Source: Betaproteobacteria bacterium (GTDB taxonomy: Bacteria; Pseudomonadota; Gammaproteobacteria; Burkholderiales; Rhodocyclaceae). Taken from it: DNA of 64,000 bases. The stretch covers positions 170,585 through 234,584 of the forward strand of contig VEPL01000025.1 of NCBI GenBank assembly GCA_012026885.1, read 5' to 3'. Positions 25,931 to 34,617 of this stretch are shown one piece after another. The stretch's first letter is position 1. Each line of letters opens with the position of its first letter. The notes below the pieces were generated by a model, which saw only the letters and a program-made list of their open reading frames with translations, made no database searches and was not told where the DNA came from. The position numbers and the translations under genes were made by a program.

Positions 25931-28225
25931 TCAAACTGTGACGGTTCGCGGAAGTTCGGGGGCGCGCGGCAACTGCTCCTCGGTGTCGACGTTGCGTGCC
26001 TGCGCCATGTACAGCTTGTAGTAGTGCCCCTCGGCCGCCATCAGCTCGTCGTGGTTGCCGATCTCGACGATGCGGCCGCGGTCCATGACCACCAGCCGGT
26101 CGGCCTTGCGCAGCGTCGACAGGCGATGGGCGATGGCGATGGTTGTACGCCCCTTGACCAAGTTGTCGAGCGCCTTCTGGATTTCCTTCTCGGTTTCGGT
26201 GTCGACCGCGGAAGTTGCCTCGTCGAGGATGAGGATGCGCGGGTCGATGAGGAGTGCCCGGGCGATCGAGATGCGCTGGCGCTCGCCGCCGGAGAGGCCC
26301 TGGCCGCGTTCGCCGACCAGAGAATCGTAGCCGTGCGGCAGGCGCAGGATGAACTCGTGGGCGTGGGCGGCGCGGGCGGCGGCGATGATCTCGGCACGCG
26401 TCGCGTCGGGCTTGCCATAGGCGATGTTGTCGGCGATGGTACCGAAGAAGAGGAAGGGTTCCTGCAGCACCAGGCCGATATGGCTGCGGAATTCGGCGAC
26501 CGCCACCGAGCGGACATCGACGCCGTCGATCAGGACGGCGCCTTCGCTGACGTCGTAGAAGCGGCAGATCAGGTTGACCAGCGTCGATTTGCCGGAACCG
26601 GAATGGCCGACGAGGCCGATCATCTCGCCGGGCTGGATGACGAGATCGACATCCTGGGTGACGGCCCGCGTGCCGTAGCGGAAGCTGGCCTTCTTGAGCT
26701 CGATGCGGCCGGTCACCGGCGGCAGGTGCACCGGACGGGCCGGCTCGGGCACGCTGGAAACGTGGTCGAGGATGTCGAAGATGCGCTTCGTGCTCGAGGC
26801 CGCGCGCTGGGTCGCCGAGACGATCCGGCTCATCGAGTCGAGGCGGGTGTAGAAGCGGCCGATGTAGGCGAGGAAGGCGGTCAGCACACCGACCGTGATC
26901 TCGTTGCGCGAGATCTGCCAGATGCCGAAGATCCAGACGACGAGCAGGCCGATCTCGGTGAGCAGGGTGACGGTCGGGCTGAACAGCGACCAGGTCTTGT
27001 TCAGCTTGTCGTTCATCGCCAGGTTGTGCTCGTTCGCGGTGCGGAAGCGATCGGCCTCGCGCTTCTCCTGGGCGAAAGCCTTGACCACGCGGATGCCCGG
27101 GATAGTGTCGGCGAGCACGTTGGTGACTTCGGCCCAGACGCGGTCGATCTTCTCGAAGCCGGTGCGCAGCCGCTCGCGCACGACGTGGATCAGCCAGGCG
27201 ATGACCGGCAGCGGCAACAGGGTGACCAGTGCCAGCCACGGATTGATGCTGAACAGGATGACCGAGGTCATGACGATCATCAGCACGTCGGTCGCGAAAT
27301 TGAGCAGGTCGAGCGACAGGAACACGTTGATGCGGTCGGTCTCGCTGCCGATGCGCGCCATCAGGTCGCCGGTGCGCTTGCCGCCGAAGTATTCGAGCGA
27401 AAGGCCGAGCAGGTGCTCGTAGGTGGTGGTGCGCAGGTCGCGGCCGATGCGCTCGGAAACCAGCGCCAGGATGTAGGTGCGGATCCAGCCGAGCACCCAG
27501 GCGACCAGCGCGGCGCCGAGCAGGCCGCCGAGGTACATGCTGACCAGCGGCCAGTCGATGGGCTTGCCGTTCTGGAACGGGATCAGCACGTTGTCCATCA
27601 GCGGCATGGTCAGGTAGGGCGGCACCAGTGTCGCGCCGGTCGACGCCAGGGTCAGCGCGAAGCCGGCGAACAGCTGCCAGCGGTAGGGACGGGCGAAGCG
27701 CCACAGGCGGAACAGCGTCCACGTCGACGGGGCGACGGTTTCCTCGCGGCTGCAGATCGGGCAGTCGTCCTCGCCGGGGGGAATCGGCGCCTTGCATTTG
27801 GGGCAGATATCGTCGGCCGGTCGGGCTACCGGGCGCCCCGAGACGCAGCTGTCGCGGTGCAGGTCGAATTCGGCGATGACGCGCAGCGCCGCCAGGTTGC
27901 GGCTAAGCGTGTAGCGCCACGCCGCCAGCCGGCCCTGCCCATCGACCAGTTCGAGGATGCCGACGCCGGCATGGTCGTGATGACGCAGCACCAGGCCATC
28001 GGCGAGCGCCCATTCCTGCCAACCCGTTTCGCCGGGCCCGCGCGCGAGCAGCCGGCGGTCGGTAATGGCGATCAGCCCGCTGGCGAAGCGCAGTCGGGCA
28101 TCGAGGTCGATTTCCAGCCAGGCCTGCAGGGTCTCGTCCGGCGCCAGGCGGGCGCCAAGTTCGCCGGCAAAGGCGGCGGGCAACGCCGGTTCGCTGCCGG
28201 CGGGGCGTAGGGCGTCGGGGGTCAT
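25931..28225 (-). CDS. ABC transporter with N-terminal zinc-ribbon region, cyanophycin-associated
   Basis: A 764-residue fused permease-ATPase. An N-terminal cytoplasmic region (about 180 residues) ends in a zinc-ribbon CPKCKAPIPPGEDDCPIC, then come six transmembrane helices of an ABC exporter and a nucleotide-binding domain with Walker A GHSGSGKST, signature LSGGERQR, Walker B ILILDEATS and the switch HRLST. It is always seen by me in memory beside DUF1854 and cphA; the cargo is unknown. The start MTPDALRPAG (ATG 28225) is chosen because earlier in-frame codons run into the nirJ promoter. It is divergent from nirJ across 127 bases. Confidence 0.86.
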   Translation of the reverse strand: MTPDALRPAGSEPALPAAFAGELGARLAPDETLQAWLEIDLDARLRFASGLIAITDRRLLARGPGETGWQEWALADGLVLRHHDHAGVGILELVDGQGRLAAWRYTLSRNLAALRVIAEFDLHRDSCVSGRPVARPADDICPKCKAPIPPGEDDCPICSREETVAPSTWTLFRLWRFARPYRWQLFAGFALTLASTGATLVPPYLTMPLMDNVLIPFQNGKPIDWPLVSMYLGGLLGAALVAWVLGWIRTYILALVSERIGRDLRTTTYEHLLGLSLEYFGGKRTGDLMARIGSETDRINVFLSLDLLNFATDVLMIVMTSVILFSINPWLALVTLLPLPVIAWLIHVVRERLRTGFEKIDRVWAEVTNVLADTIPGIRVVKAFAQEKREADRFRTANEHNLAMNDKLNKTWSLFSPTVTLLTEIGLLVVWIFGIWQISRNEITVGVLTAFLAYIGRFYTRLDSMSRIVSATQRAASSTKRIFDILDHVSSVPEPARPVHLPPVTGRIELKKASFRYGTRAVTQDVDLVIQPGEMIGLVGHSGSGKSTLVNLICRFYDVSEGAVLIDGVDVRSVAVAEFRSHIGLVLQEPFLFFGTIADNIAYGKPDATRAEIIAAARAAHAHEFILRLPHGYDSLVGERGQGLSGGERQRISIARALLIDPRILILDEATSAVDTETEKEIQKALDNLVKGRTTIAIAHRLSTLRKADRLVVMDRGRIVEIGNHDELMAAEGHYYKLYMAQARNVDTEEQLPRAPELPRTVTV

Positions 28226-28283
28226 CGGCGGAGTATACCGCAAGGGTGGGTCAGGCCCGGGTAACGCGGGCGGCCGGCGGCGA

Positions 28284-28297
28284 TTGACCGACATCAA
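28284..28297 (+). promoter_or_regulatory. FNR/DNR-type site between the cyanophycin ABC gene and nirJ
   Basis: TTGAC-cgac-ATCAA matches TTGAT-N4-ATCAA at 9 of 10 positions, 56 bases before the nirJ start. This is near the position expected for a site activating an FNR-dependent promoter. It explains how nirJ-nirN could be co-induced with the distant nirS operon. The divergent ABC gene starts 58 bases away on the other side. Confidence 0.7.
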
Positions 28298-28352
28298 GGC
28301 CGGCGGCCTAGCTTTCGCCTTGAATGATGCGACTTCAGCAAGAAAACCTGCC

Positions 28353-29492
28353 ATGTTCCGCATCTCGCAGTATCTCGACGAACTCGTCACCCCGACCGCG
28401 TCCGGTCCCAGGCGCAATCCGCCGGGGCCGGTGGTCATCTGGAACCTGATCCGCCGCTGCAACCTGACCTGCAAGCATTGCTACTCGATCTCGGCGGACA
28501 CGAACTTTCCCGGCGAACTGTCGACGGAACAGGTTTATACGGTCATGGATGACCTCAAGGCCTTCCGCGTGCCGGTGCTCATCCTCTCCGGCGGCGAGCC
28601 ACTGCTGCGTCCCGATATCTACGATATCGCCAAGCGGGCCAAGGCCAGGGGCTTCTACGTCGGACTGTCGTCGAACGGCACGCTGATCGACGCAGGCAAC
28701 ATCGGCCGGATCGCCGAGTGTGATTTCAACTACGTCGGCGTCTCGCTCGACGGGCTCGGCGCGACGCACGACAAGTTCCGCCGCCTCGACGGCGCCTTCG
28801 CGGCCTCGCTGCAGGGCATCCGCCTCTGCCGCGACCTCGGCCTCAAGATCGGCGTGCGCTTCACGATGACGCAGGACAATGCCCACGACCTGCCCGGCCT
28901 GCTGAAGCTGGTCGAGGACGAAGGCATCGACCGCTTCTACTTCTCGCACCTCAACTACGCCGGGCGCGGCAACAAGAACCGCAAGGACGACGCCCGCCAC
29001 CAGTTGACGCGGCAGGCGATGGACCTGCTTTTCGAGACCTGCTGGGATTACCGGCAGCGCGGCCTAGACAAGGAATTCACCACCGGCAACAACGACGCCG
29101 ACGGTGTCTATTTCCTGCACTGGGTACGCCGACGCTTCCCGGAACGGGCGGCGCATGTTGAGGCCAAGCTGCGCCAGTGGGGCGGCAATTCGTCCGGCGT
29201 CAATGTCGCCAATATCGACAACCTCGGTAACGTGCATCCCGACACGATGTGGTGGCACCACACGCTCGGCAACGTTCTTGAGCGCCCGTTCTCGCAGATC
29301 TGGCCGGATACGTCCGATCCGGTCATGGCCGGGCTCAAGGAGCATCCGCGAGCCGTGCAGGGCCGTTGCGGCAGCTGCGCCTGGCTGGAAATCTGCAACG
29401 GCAATACGCGGGTGCGTGCCCAGCAGCTGACCGGCAACCCGTGGGCCGAGGACCCGGGCTGCTACCTGACCGACGAGGAAATCGGGCGATGA
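28353..29492 (+). CDS. nirJ: Radical SAM heme d1 biosynthesis protein NirJ
   Basis: NirJ replaces propionate side chains during conversion of didecarboxysiroheme toward heme d1. The 379 residues show the radical SAM motif CNLTCKHC near residue 36, SGGEPLLRPD near residue 78, and a C-terminal SPASM-like Cys set (CGSCAWLEIC and a late Cys) for an additional Fe-S cluster. The ATG at 28353 begins MFRISQYLDELV, the standard N terminus; earlier in-frame codons lie in the promoter region. The stop overlaps the nirN start (ATGA). Confidence 0.95.
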   Translation: MFRISQYLDELVTPTASGPRRNPPGPVVIWNLIRRCNLTCKHCYSISADTNFPGELSTEQVYTVMDDLKAFRVPVLILSGGEPLLRPDIYDIAKRAKARGFYVGLSSNGTLIDAGNIGRIAECDFNYVGVSLDGLGATHDKFRRLDGAFAASLQGIRLCRDLGLKIGVRFTMTQDNAHDLPGLLKLVEDEGIDRFYFSHLNYAGRGNKNRKDDARHQLTRQAMDLLFETCWDYRQRGLDKEFTTGNNDADGVYFLHWVRRRFPERAAHVEAKLRQWGGNSSGVNVANIDNLGNVHPDTMWWHHTLGNVLERPFSQIWPDTSDPVMAGLKEHPRAVQGRCGSCAWLEICNGNTRVRAQQLTGNPWAEDPGCYLTDEEIGR

Positions 29493-31075
29493 ATGCGAAC
29501 ACCACGGGGCGTCTGGTTTTTGCCCTTTTCCTGCTGTCGACCGCAACTGTGCCGGCATTGGCGAGCGACGCGCCGGCTGCCTACCAGCAGCACTGCGCCG
29601 CCTGCCACGGTGCCGACCGCCTGGGCGGCATCGGCCCGGCGCTGATTCCGGAAAACCTCGCCCGCCTGCGCAAGGCGGAAGCGGAAAAAGTCATCCGCGA
29701 AGGTCGTCCGGCGACGCAGATGCCGGCGTTCGGCCAAGTGATCGACGCGGCCGCGATCAAGGCGCTGGTCGACCTGGCCTACGCGCCCATCGTCCCGATG
29801 CCGGGGTGGGGCGAGAAGGAGATTTCTGCCTCGCGCGTTGCCCACGAGGCGCAGCCGCTGCCGGACAAGCCGGTATTCAAGGCGGACCCGATGAACCTCT
29901 TCGTCGTCGTCGAGAGCGGCGACCACCATGTCTCCATCCTCGACGGCGACAAGCTCGATCCCATCCACCGCTTCCCGTCGCGCTACGCCCTCCACGGCGG
30001 GCCGAAATTCACGCCGGACGGCCGCTTCGTCTATTTCGCCTCGCGCGATGGCTGGATCACCAAGTACGACCTGTGGAACCTGAAGGTGGTGGCCGAAGTG
30101 CGTGCCGGTATCAATACGCGCAACGCGGCGGTGTCCGGCGACGGCAAATGGGTGGCGGTAGCCAACTACCTGCCGCACAGCCTGGTCATCCTCGACGCCG
30201 ACCTCAACCTGAAGAAAATCCTGCCGGTGACCGACAAGGACGGCAAGGTGACCTCGCGCGTCTCGGCGGTCTACGACGCGTCGCCGCGGCGCAGCTTCGT
30301 TGCCGCGCTGAAGGACGTCAGGGAGATCTGGGAAGTCTCGTACAACCCGACCGCGCCGGAGATCCCGGCCGGCATGATCCACGACTTCAAGTACCGCGAG
30401 GGCAGCTTCATCCCGGGCTTCCTCAACCCGCAGCGCAGCCAGCTCGACGACTATCTCGACGATTTCTACTTTACGCAGGGCTACGACGAAGTGATGGGCG
30501 CCTCGCGCAACGATTCCAAGGCGGTGGTTACCGGCCAGGTGATCAATCTCGACGCGCGCAAGAAGATCGCCGACCTCGAGCTTCCCGGCATGCCCCACCT
30601 CGGCTCCGGCATCAGCTGGAAATGGAAGGATGCCGCCGGGAGGGAGCGCACGGTCATGGCCACGCCCAACCTCAACGAAGGCGTCATCAGCATCATCGAC
30701 ATGGCCGACTGGAAGACGATCCGGCAGATCAGGACGCGCGGCCCCGGCTTCTTCATGCGCAGCCACGAGAACAGCCGCTACGCGTGGTCCGATTCGATGA
30801 TGAGCAAGGAGTTCAAGGACACCATGCAGGTCATCGACAAGCAGACGCTGGAAGTCGTCGCCGAACTCAAGCCCGAGCCGGGCAAGACCTTCGCCCACGT
30901 CGAGTTCACGAAAGACGGCAAGTACGTGCTGGCGAGCCTGTGGGAGATGGATGGCGCGCTGATTATCTACGACGCGGCGACCTTGAAGGAAGTGAAGCGC
31001 CTGCCGATGAAGAAGCCGGTCGGCAAGTACAACGTCTGGAACAAGATCACCAGGTCGGAGGGGACCAGCCACTGA
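29489..31075 (+). CDS. nirN: NirN, cytochrome c / dihydro-heme d1 dehydrogenase
   Basis: NirN is a periplasmic NirS relative that catalyses the last step of heme d1 formation, introducing the acrylate double bond. The 528 residues hold a signal peptide ending ALA (about residue 25), a cytochrome c motif CAACH near residue 36, and a d1-type propeller (YFASRDGWITKYDLWNLKVV, HVEFTKDGKYVLASLWE). It is closely related in plan to NirS and NirF in this window. The signal-peptide codons contain a copy of the dispersed repeat (29513-29547) nearly identical to that in nirC. Coupled to nirJ. Confidence 0.94.
   Translation: MNANTTGRLVFALFLLSTATVPALASDAPAAYQQHCAACHGADRLGGIGPALIPENLARLRKAEAEKVIREGRPATQMPAFGQVIDAAAIKALVDLAYAPIVPMPGWGEKEISASRVAHEAQPLPDKPVFKADPMNLFVVVESGDHHVSILDGDKLDPIHRFPSRYALHGGPKFTPDGRFVYFASRDGWITKYDLWNLKVVAEVRAGINTRNAAVSGDGKWVAVANYLPHSLVILDADLNLKKILPVTDKDGKVTSRVSAVYDASPRRSFVAALKDVREIWEVSYNPTAPEIPAGMIHDFKYREGSFIPGFLNPQRSQLDDYLDDFYFTQGYDEVMGASRNDSKAVVTGQVINLDARKKIADLELPGMPHLGSGISWKWKDAAGRERTVMATPNLNEGVISIIDMADWKTIRQIRTRGPGFFMRSHENSRYAWSDSMMSKEFKDTMQVIDKQTLEVVAELKPEPGKTFAHVEFTKDGKYVLASLWEMDGALIIYDAATLKEVKRLPMKKPVGKYNVWNKITRSEGTSH
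29513..29547 (-). repeat. Dispersed GCGGTC[G/A]AC repeat, copy inside nirN
   Basis: On the minus strand it reads GTTGCGGTCGACAGCAGG and then AAAAGGGCAAAAACCAG. It codes for LVFALFLLSTAT of the NirN signal peptide. The sequence identity with nirC is confined to this stretch. Confidence 0.6.
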
Positions 31076-31105
31076 GCGGGGCCGGCCGTCCCGGCTTGGC
31101 CGCGG

Positions 31106-32107
31106 CTAGCGGGAGGGCATCTTCTGCAGGAACATGCGGTGCATGGCCACGAGGTATGTCAGCGCATTGTCGTAGTAGAGGGTCTCGTCGAATCCGACAG
31201 CCTGAGCGGTGGTCGTCGTCACTGTCGTCGTCTTGTTTGCCGCGTCGTACGAACCCGTGTTCTCCGTGCTGGTCGCCCCGAGCGAAAACGGATCGCGCGC
31301 CGTGACAATCGACTGCTTCAGCCAGACCCTGGCGCCAGGCCCCATTTTGCCGATGAACTGGAACTGTGAATCCCCGGCCCGGATGTACTGCACGTGGTCT
31401 ACCGAGGCGCTTGCGCCGCGCAGCAGCCCACCGGTCGCCTTGGCATCGCCCAGGTCGACCACGCCGCTGATCGTGAGGAACTCGGCGTCGAGCGGGTAAG
31501 ACATGCGCACGAAGGTACCCGTGGAGGCCGGACTGATCGTCCCGCAGTCGGGGGCGAAGGGGCGGCCGCGCGGGCTCACGAAGACCACCGTCTCGCCGGT
31601 GCTGCCTTTCTGGTTGTTGTTGTCGGCGCGCGAACCTTCGCGGATCCCGCTTTCGTACTTGGCGGCGAAGTCGCGAAACAGGTCGTTTGCCGCAAGCTGG
31701 TCGTAGGGGAGGATTTCGTAGCCCGCCGCCTTCAGGTCGGCCTCCATCTGCTCCAGCCAGGCATCGGCGACAGCCTGCATCTTCGCGGGGTCCAGTCCGC
31801 CGGGTATCGCGGCGCTGGCCGTGCGCGTGTAGCCCCGCGTGGCGCCCGCGGAGAAGCCGCTGGCTTCCTTGCCGCTGACGAACTGGACGCACATGTTGGT
31901 GATGGCGATGCGCTTGATGTTCTTCAGCTTGCCTTCGGCCTGTGTGGCGACATAGGTTTCGGCCAGCGCCTTGGGGTCGGCGGCGAGATCGAATTTTTGC
32001 GTGCGGTCGAGCGGCAGGGGGTCGCCGCCTCCGCCCAGCGTGAAAGCACCGGCACAGACCGGCAGGATGAACAGGGTACAGGCGACAAGTCGCCGGATGG
32101 ATTGCAT
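31106..32107 (-). CDS. Secreted protein of unknown function
   Basis: The product is 333 residues with a signal peptide ending CAGA/F (about residue 20). The mature protein has no Cys cluster or lipobox. It contains AETYVATQAEGKLKNIKRIAITN near residue 50, a GYTRTASAAIPGG stretch and DAWLEQMEADLKAAGYEILPYD, a layout reminiscent of periplasmic proteins with a lipoprotein-like N-terminal alpha/beta domain. I recognise no family. It is convergent with nirN across 30 bases and 107 bases upstream of an unrelated hydrolase gene that shares its strand. Confidence 0.7.
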   Translation of the reverse strand: MQSIRRLVACTLFILPVCAGAFTLGGGGDPLPLDRTQKFDLAADPKALAETYVATQAEGKLKNIKRIAITNMCVQFVSGKEASGFSAGATRGYTRTASAAIPGGLDPAKMQAVADAWLEQMEADLKAAGYEILPYDQLAANDLFRDFAAKYESGIREGSRADNNNQKGSTGETVVFVSPRGRPFAPDCGTISPASTGTFVRMSYPLDAEFLTISGVVDLGDAKATGGLLRGASASVDHVQYIRAGDSQFQFIGKMGPGARVWLKQSIVTARDPFSLGATSTENTGSYDAANKTTTVTTTTAQAVGFDETLYYDNALTYLVAMHRMFLQKMPSR

Positions 32108-32214
32108 GGCATTCGCTCCGTTCGCGGTCGGGGAGCATGCAGTCTAGATATCGCGGGGGGAATGCGCAATCGTCCCGGCTGTCCGCAGCGGTGCGTACGG
32201 AGCCGGCCGGTGCC

Positions 32215-32994
32215 CTAGCGCGACGGGGCGAGTATCCAGTCCGCAATCTGCGCGACGACTTCGCGCTCTAAACCGTTGAAGCCGTGGTAAGCGTAGGCTT
32301 CGCAGGGATCGCCGCGGCTCGTTCCGCCGCGGATCGTGAGCAGTTGCTGGTGCGGCAGATGCGTAAGTTTGCTGCTGAGGCTGCCGATGTCGGCATAGCG
32401 GCAATGCGAGCAGCCGTCTTCCTCGTGGTGAACGACGAGCGTCGGCACGGACAGTTGCTCGAGCGGCATCGCCGGTACCGGCCGGCCCTTGTTGTCGGTG
32501 AGAATGGTCGACGTGAGGACTAGTCCGTCCGGTCCCTCCGGTGCGTGTGCCTGGGTCGCGACGAAGGCGGCGGATTGCGTCCCGCGACTGGTGCCGACCA
32601 GCCAGACGGGATGCTTGTCCTGTTGCCGCGCCCAGGCGATCACTGCCTTGATGTCCGCCAAGTGCTCGGGGGTCTGGCGGAATCCTGCCAGGTTGGGCCG
32701 ATCGGATGGCGCGTCGACGACGATGGTGGTCAATCCCTGTTCGAGGAAATATGGGCGGCTGCGAATGAGGAAGTTGCCGTCACCCCATTTCAGCGAACCG
32801 TTCGCGAAGATGCCGAGTCCGCCATGGCCGCCCGCGAGAAGGATCACCGTCGCCCTGGGCACGGCCGCCTTGGCTACCAGCAGGCGCTGGCTGACTCCCG
32901 GGCGGGTCGGGATATCGACCACTTCTTCGCCGCGGGTGGGCGCGGCAAGGCAGAAACAGAAGAGGGCAATCAAGGTGGATAGCGAGCGGTTCAT
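32215..32994 (-). CDS. Secreted alpha/beta hydrolase
   Basis: The product is 259 residues from an ATG at 32994 that opens a signal peptide (ending near TRG, about residue 22). An alpha/beta-hydrolase core is readable: the oxyanion-loop region LLAGGHGGLG near residue 53, nucleophile elbow GTSRGT near residue 133, the acid region HHEEDG near residue 188 and a late His in AYHGFNG. The substrate is unknown. The longer open frame upstream of 32994 has no support because it crosses the promoter of the divergent L,D-transpeptidase gene. Confidence 0.75.
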   Translation of the reverse strand: MNRSLSTLIALFCFCLAAPTRGEEVVDIPTRPGVSQRLLVAKAAVPRATVILLAGGHGGLGIFANGSLKWGDGNFLIRSRPYFLEQGLTTIVVDAPSDRPNLAGFRQTPEHLADIKAVIAWARQQDKHPVWLVGTSRGTQSAAFVATQAHAPEGPDGLVLTSTILTDNKGRPVPAMPLEQLSVPTLVVHHEEDGCSHCRYADIGSLSSKLTHLPHQQLLTIRGGTSRGDPCEAYAYHGFNGLEREVVAQIADWILAPSR

Positions 32995-33076
32995 CGGCAG
33001 CCTGTGTTGTGGCGATGGTTTGCGGGAGGGGATGGGCAAAGTATAGTCAGCTTCGCCGGGAGCGTCTGAACGGTGC

Positions 33077-33108
33077 GCGCGGTCGACGCGGAAAATCGGC
33101 CAGAATCG
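33077..33108 (+). repeat. Dispersed GCGGTC[G/A]AC repeat, copy in a divergent promoter region
   Basis: GCGCGGTCGAC is followed by GCGGAAAATCGGCCAGAATCG (given here in parts). It lies between the hydrolase gene and the L,D-transpeptidase gene, about 30 bases before the latter. Confidence 0.5.
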
Positions 33109-33136
33109 AGGCATTGCAGTTTCATCTCCCCTATTT

Positions 33137-33853
33137 ATGAGTGCTCCGTGCCGGACTTCCCCGTTGCTTGACGATGCAGAATCGATGCTGCTTGTCATCG
33201 CGCCGGACTGGGGTGCCAGCGCAGGCGTTCTGCAGTACTTCGCGCGGCCCCCCGGACCGGCGCCGTGGCGCCCGGTCGGCACGCCGATTCCGGTCATCCT
33301 CGGGCGATCCGGTCTGGCGCCGGCGGCCTGCCTCCCCGGCGACAATGCGGGCGCGCCGCCGCTGAAGCGCGAAGGCGATGGCTGTTCGCCGGCCGGCATC
33401 TTTCCGATCACGGCCCTGTTCGGTTACGCCCCGGAATCCGAGCGGGCCGCACGCTCCGGCCATTTGCCTTACCTGCGTGCAACGCCAGATCTCAAGTGCA
33501 TCGACGATCCGGCTTCGCGCCACTACAACCGCATCATCGACCAGCGGGCTGTCGGCGACATCGACTGGTCGTCCTGTGAGGACATGTTGCGTCGTGACGA
33601 CCGCTACGAACTCGGCGCGGTGGTCGGGTACAACTGCGACCCCGTGCTGCCGGGCCCCGGGTCGTGCATCTTCCTGCACGTGTGGGCAGGCGAAGGCGTG
33701 CCGACCGCGGGGTGTACCGCGATGGCGCTGGCTGACGTGGCGCGTGTCGCCGAGTGGCTCGACGGCGCCCGGTCGCCAGTGCTGGTGCAACTGCCGCGCG
33801 CGGCCTACGAGCGACTGCGCGGGCCGTGGCGGCTGCCGGATTTCCCCGCCTGA
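33137..33853 (+). CDS. YkuD-like L,D-transpeptidase domain protein
   Basis: The product is 238 residues. The C-terminal half carries a YkuD-type pattern: FLHVWAG with the conserved His near residue 180, then PTAGCTAM with the presumed catalytic Cys near residue 193. Earlier parts show GDGCSPAGIFP and the RYELGAVVGYNCDP segment usual in this subfamily. Such enzymes cross-link or modify peptidoglycan in the periplasm, but no clear signal peptide is visible at the ATG chosen (33137). Export is therefore uncertain, or the true start may differ. Confidence 0.78.
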   Translation: MSAPCRTSPLLDDAESMLLVIAPDWGASAGVLQYFARPPGPAPWRPVGTPIPVILGRSGLAPAACLPGDNAGAPPLKREGDGCSPAGIFPITALFGYAPESERAARSGHLPYLRATPDLKCIDDPASRHYNRIIDQRAVGDIDWSSCEDMLRRDDRYELGAVVGYNCDPVLPGPGSCIFLHVWAGEGVPTAGCTAMALADVARVAEWLDGARSPVLVQLPRAAYERLRGPWRLPDFPA

Positions 33854-33871
33854 GGCACCCCTTCCTTGCCG

Positions 33872-34450
33872 CTAAGGCTTTGGCAGGCGTCCCATCAGGT
33901 AGAAGGGTTCGTTGGGGGGTGTGCCGGTCAGGTGCACCAGCCGGTTGCTCATCGCGAAGAAGGCGGTGATGGCGCCGATGTCCCAGATCGCCTCGTCGTC
34001 GAAGCCGTGCTCGCGCAGGCGGGCGAGGTCGGCGTCTTCGACTTCGCCGCCGCGCGTCGAGAGCTTGAGCGCGAAATCGAGCATGGCGCCCTGGCGCGGC
34101 GTGATTTCGGCCTTGCGGTAGTTGGTCGCCAGCTGGTCGGCGATGCGCGGGTTCTTCGCGCGGATGCGCAGCACGGCACCGTGGGCGATCACGCAGTAGA
34201 GGCAGTTGCCGGCCCCCGAGGTGGCGACGACGATCATCTCGCGCTCGGCCTTGGTCAGGCCGGTGTCCTTCTCCATCAGCGCGTCGTGGTAGTCGAAGAA
34301 GGCGCGGAATTCGGCCGGGCGGTGGGCGAGCATCAGGAAGACGTTGGGAATGAAACCGGCCTTCTCCTGGACGGCGAGGATGCGCGTACGCACGTCGTCG
34401 GGCAGGGCGTTCAGGTCGGGGACGGAAAAGCGGCTGATGGCGGTATCCAT
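33872..34450 (-). CDS. Peroxidase-related AhpD-like protein
   Basis: The product is 192 residues of the carboxymuconolactone decarboxylase/AhpD fold. The redox motif CLYCVIAHG lies near residue 84 (CXXC followed by His), preceded by the family stretch TKAEREMIVVATSGAGN. The C-terminal part, DIGAITAFFAMSNRLVHLTG, is typical of the peroxidase-related enzyme group. It probably acts as a small thiol peroxidase or reductase in the cytoplasm; no partner is adjacent. It converges on the L,D-transpeptidase gene with an 18-base gap. Confidence 0.85.
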   Translation of the reverse strand: MDTAISRFSVPDLNALPDDVRTRILAVQEKAGFIPNVFLMLAHRPAEFRAFFDYHDALMEKDTGLTKAEREMIVVATSGAGNCLYCVIAHGAVLRIRAKNPRIADQLATNYRKAEITPRQGAMLDFALKLSTRGGEVEDADLARLREHGFDDEAIWDIGAITAFFAMSNRLVHLTGTPPNEPFYLMGRLPKP

Positions 34451-34470
34451 GCGGGTTCCTCGGGCGGGCG

Positions 34471-34504
34471 GTTGCGGTCGACCGGCGCAGGGTAGCGAAA
34501 ATCG
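34471..34504 (+). repeat. Dispersed GCGGTC[G/A]AC repeat, copy between divergent genes
   Basis: GTTGCGGTCGACCGGCGCAG is followed by GGTAGCGAAAATC. It lies between the AhpD-like gene and the SpmAB-type gene. This copy has a longer spacer than the others. Confidence 0.4.
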
Positions 34505-34617
34505 CGGCGGGCGGACAGGGGCAGCGGCGATCGCGGTTGCCGGCGCTTTGGCCCATCCACTAGACTCGCGGGGTCGCCATTCTTGCGGCCGCGACCTTGG
34601 CGGCCTGCTACGCCACC

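Noticed and set aside
21147..28210. Several long plus-strand frames opposite the cyanophycin genes and ABC exporter
   Set aside because: Low-complexity Asp/Val/Gly/Arg translations; the minus strand carries the complete ATP-grasp, Mur-ligase and ABC motifs.
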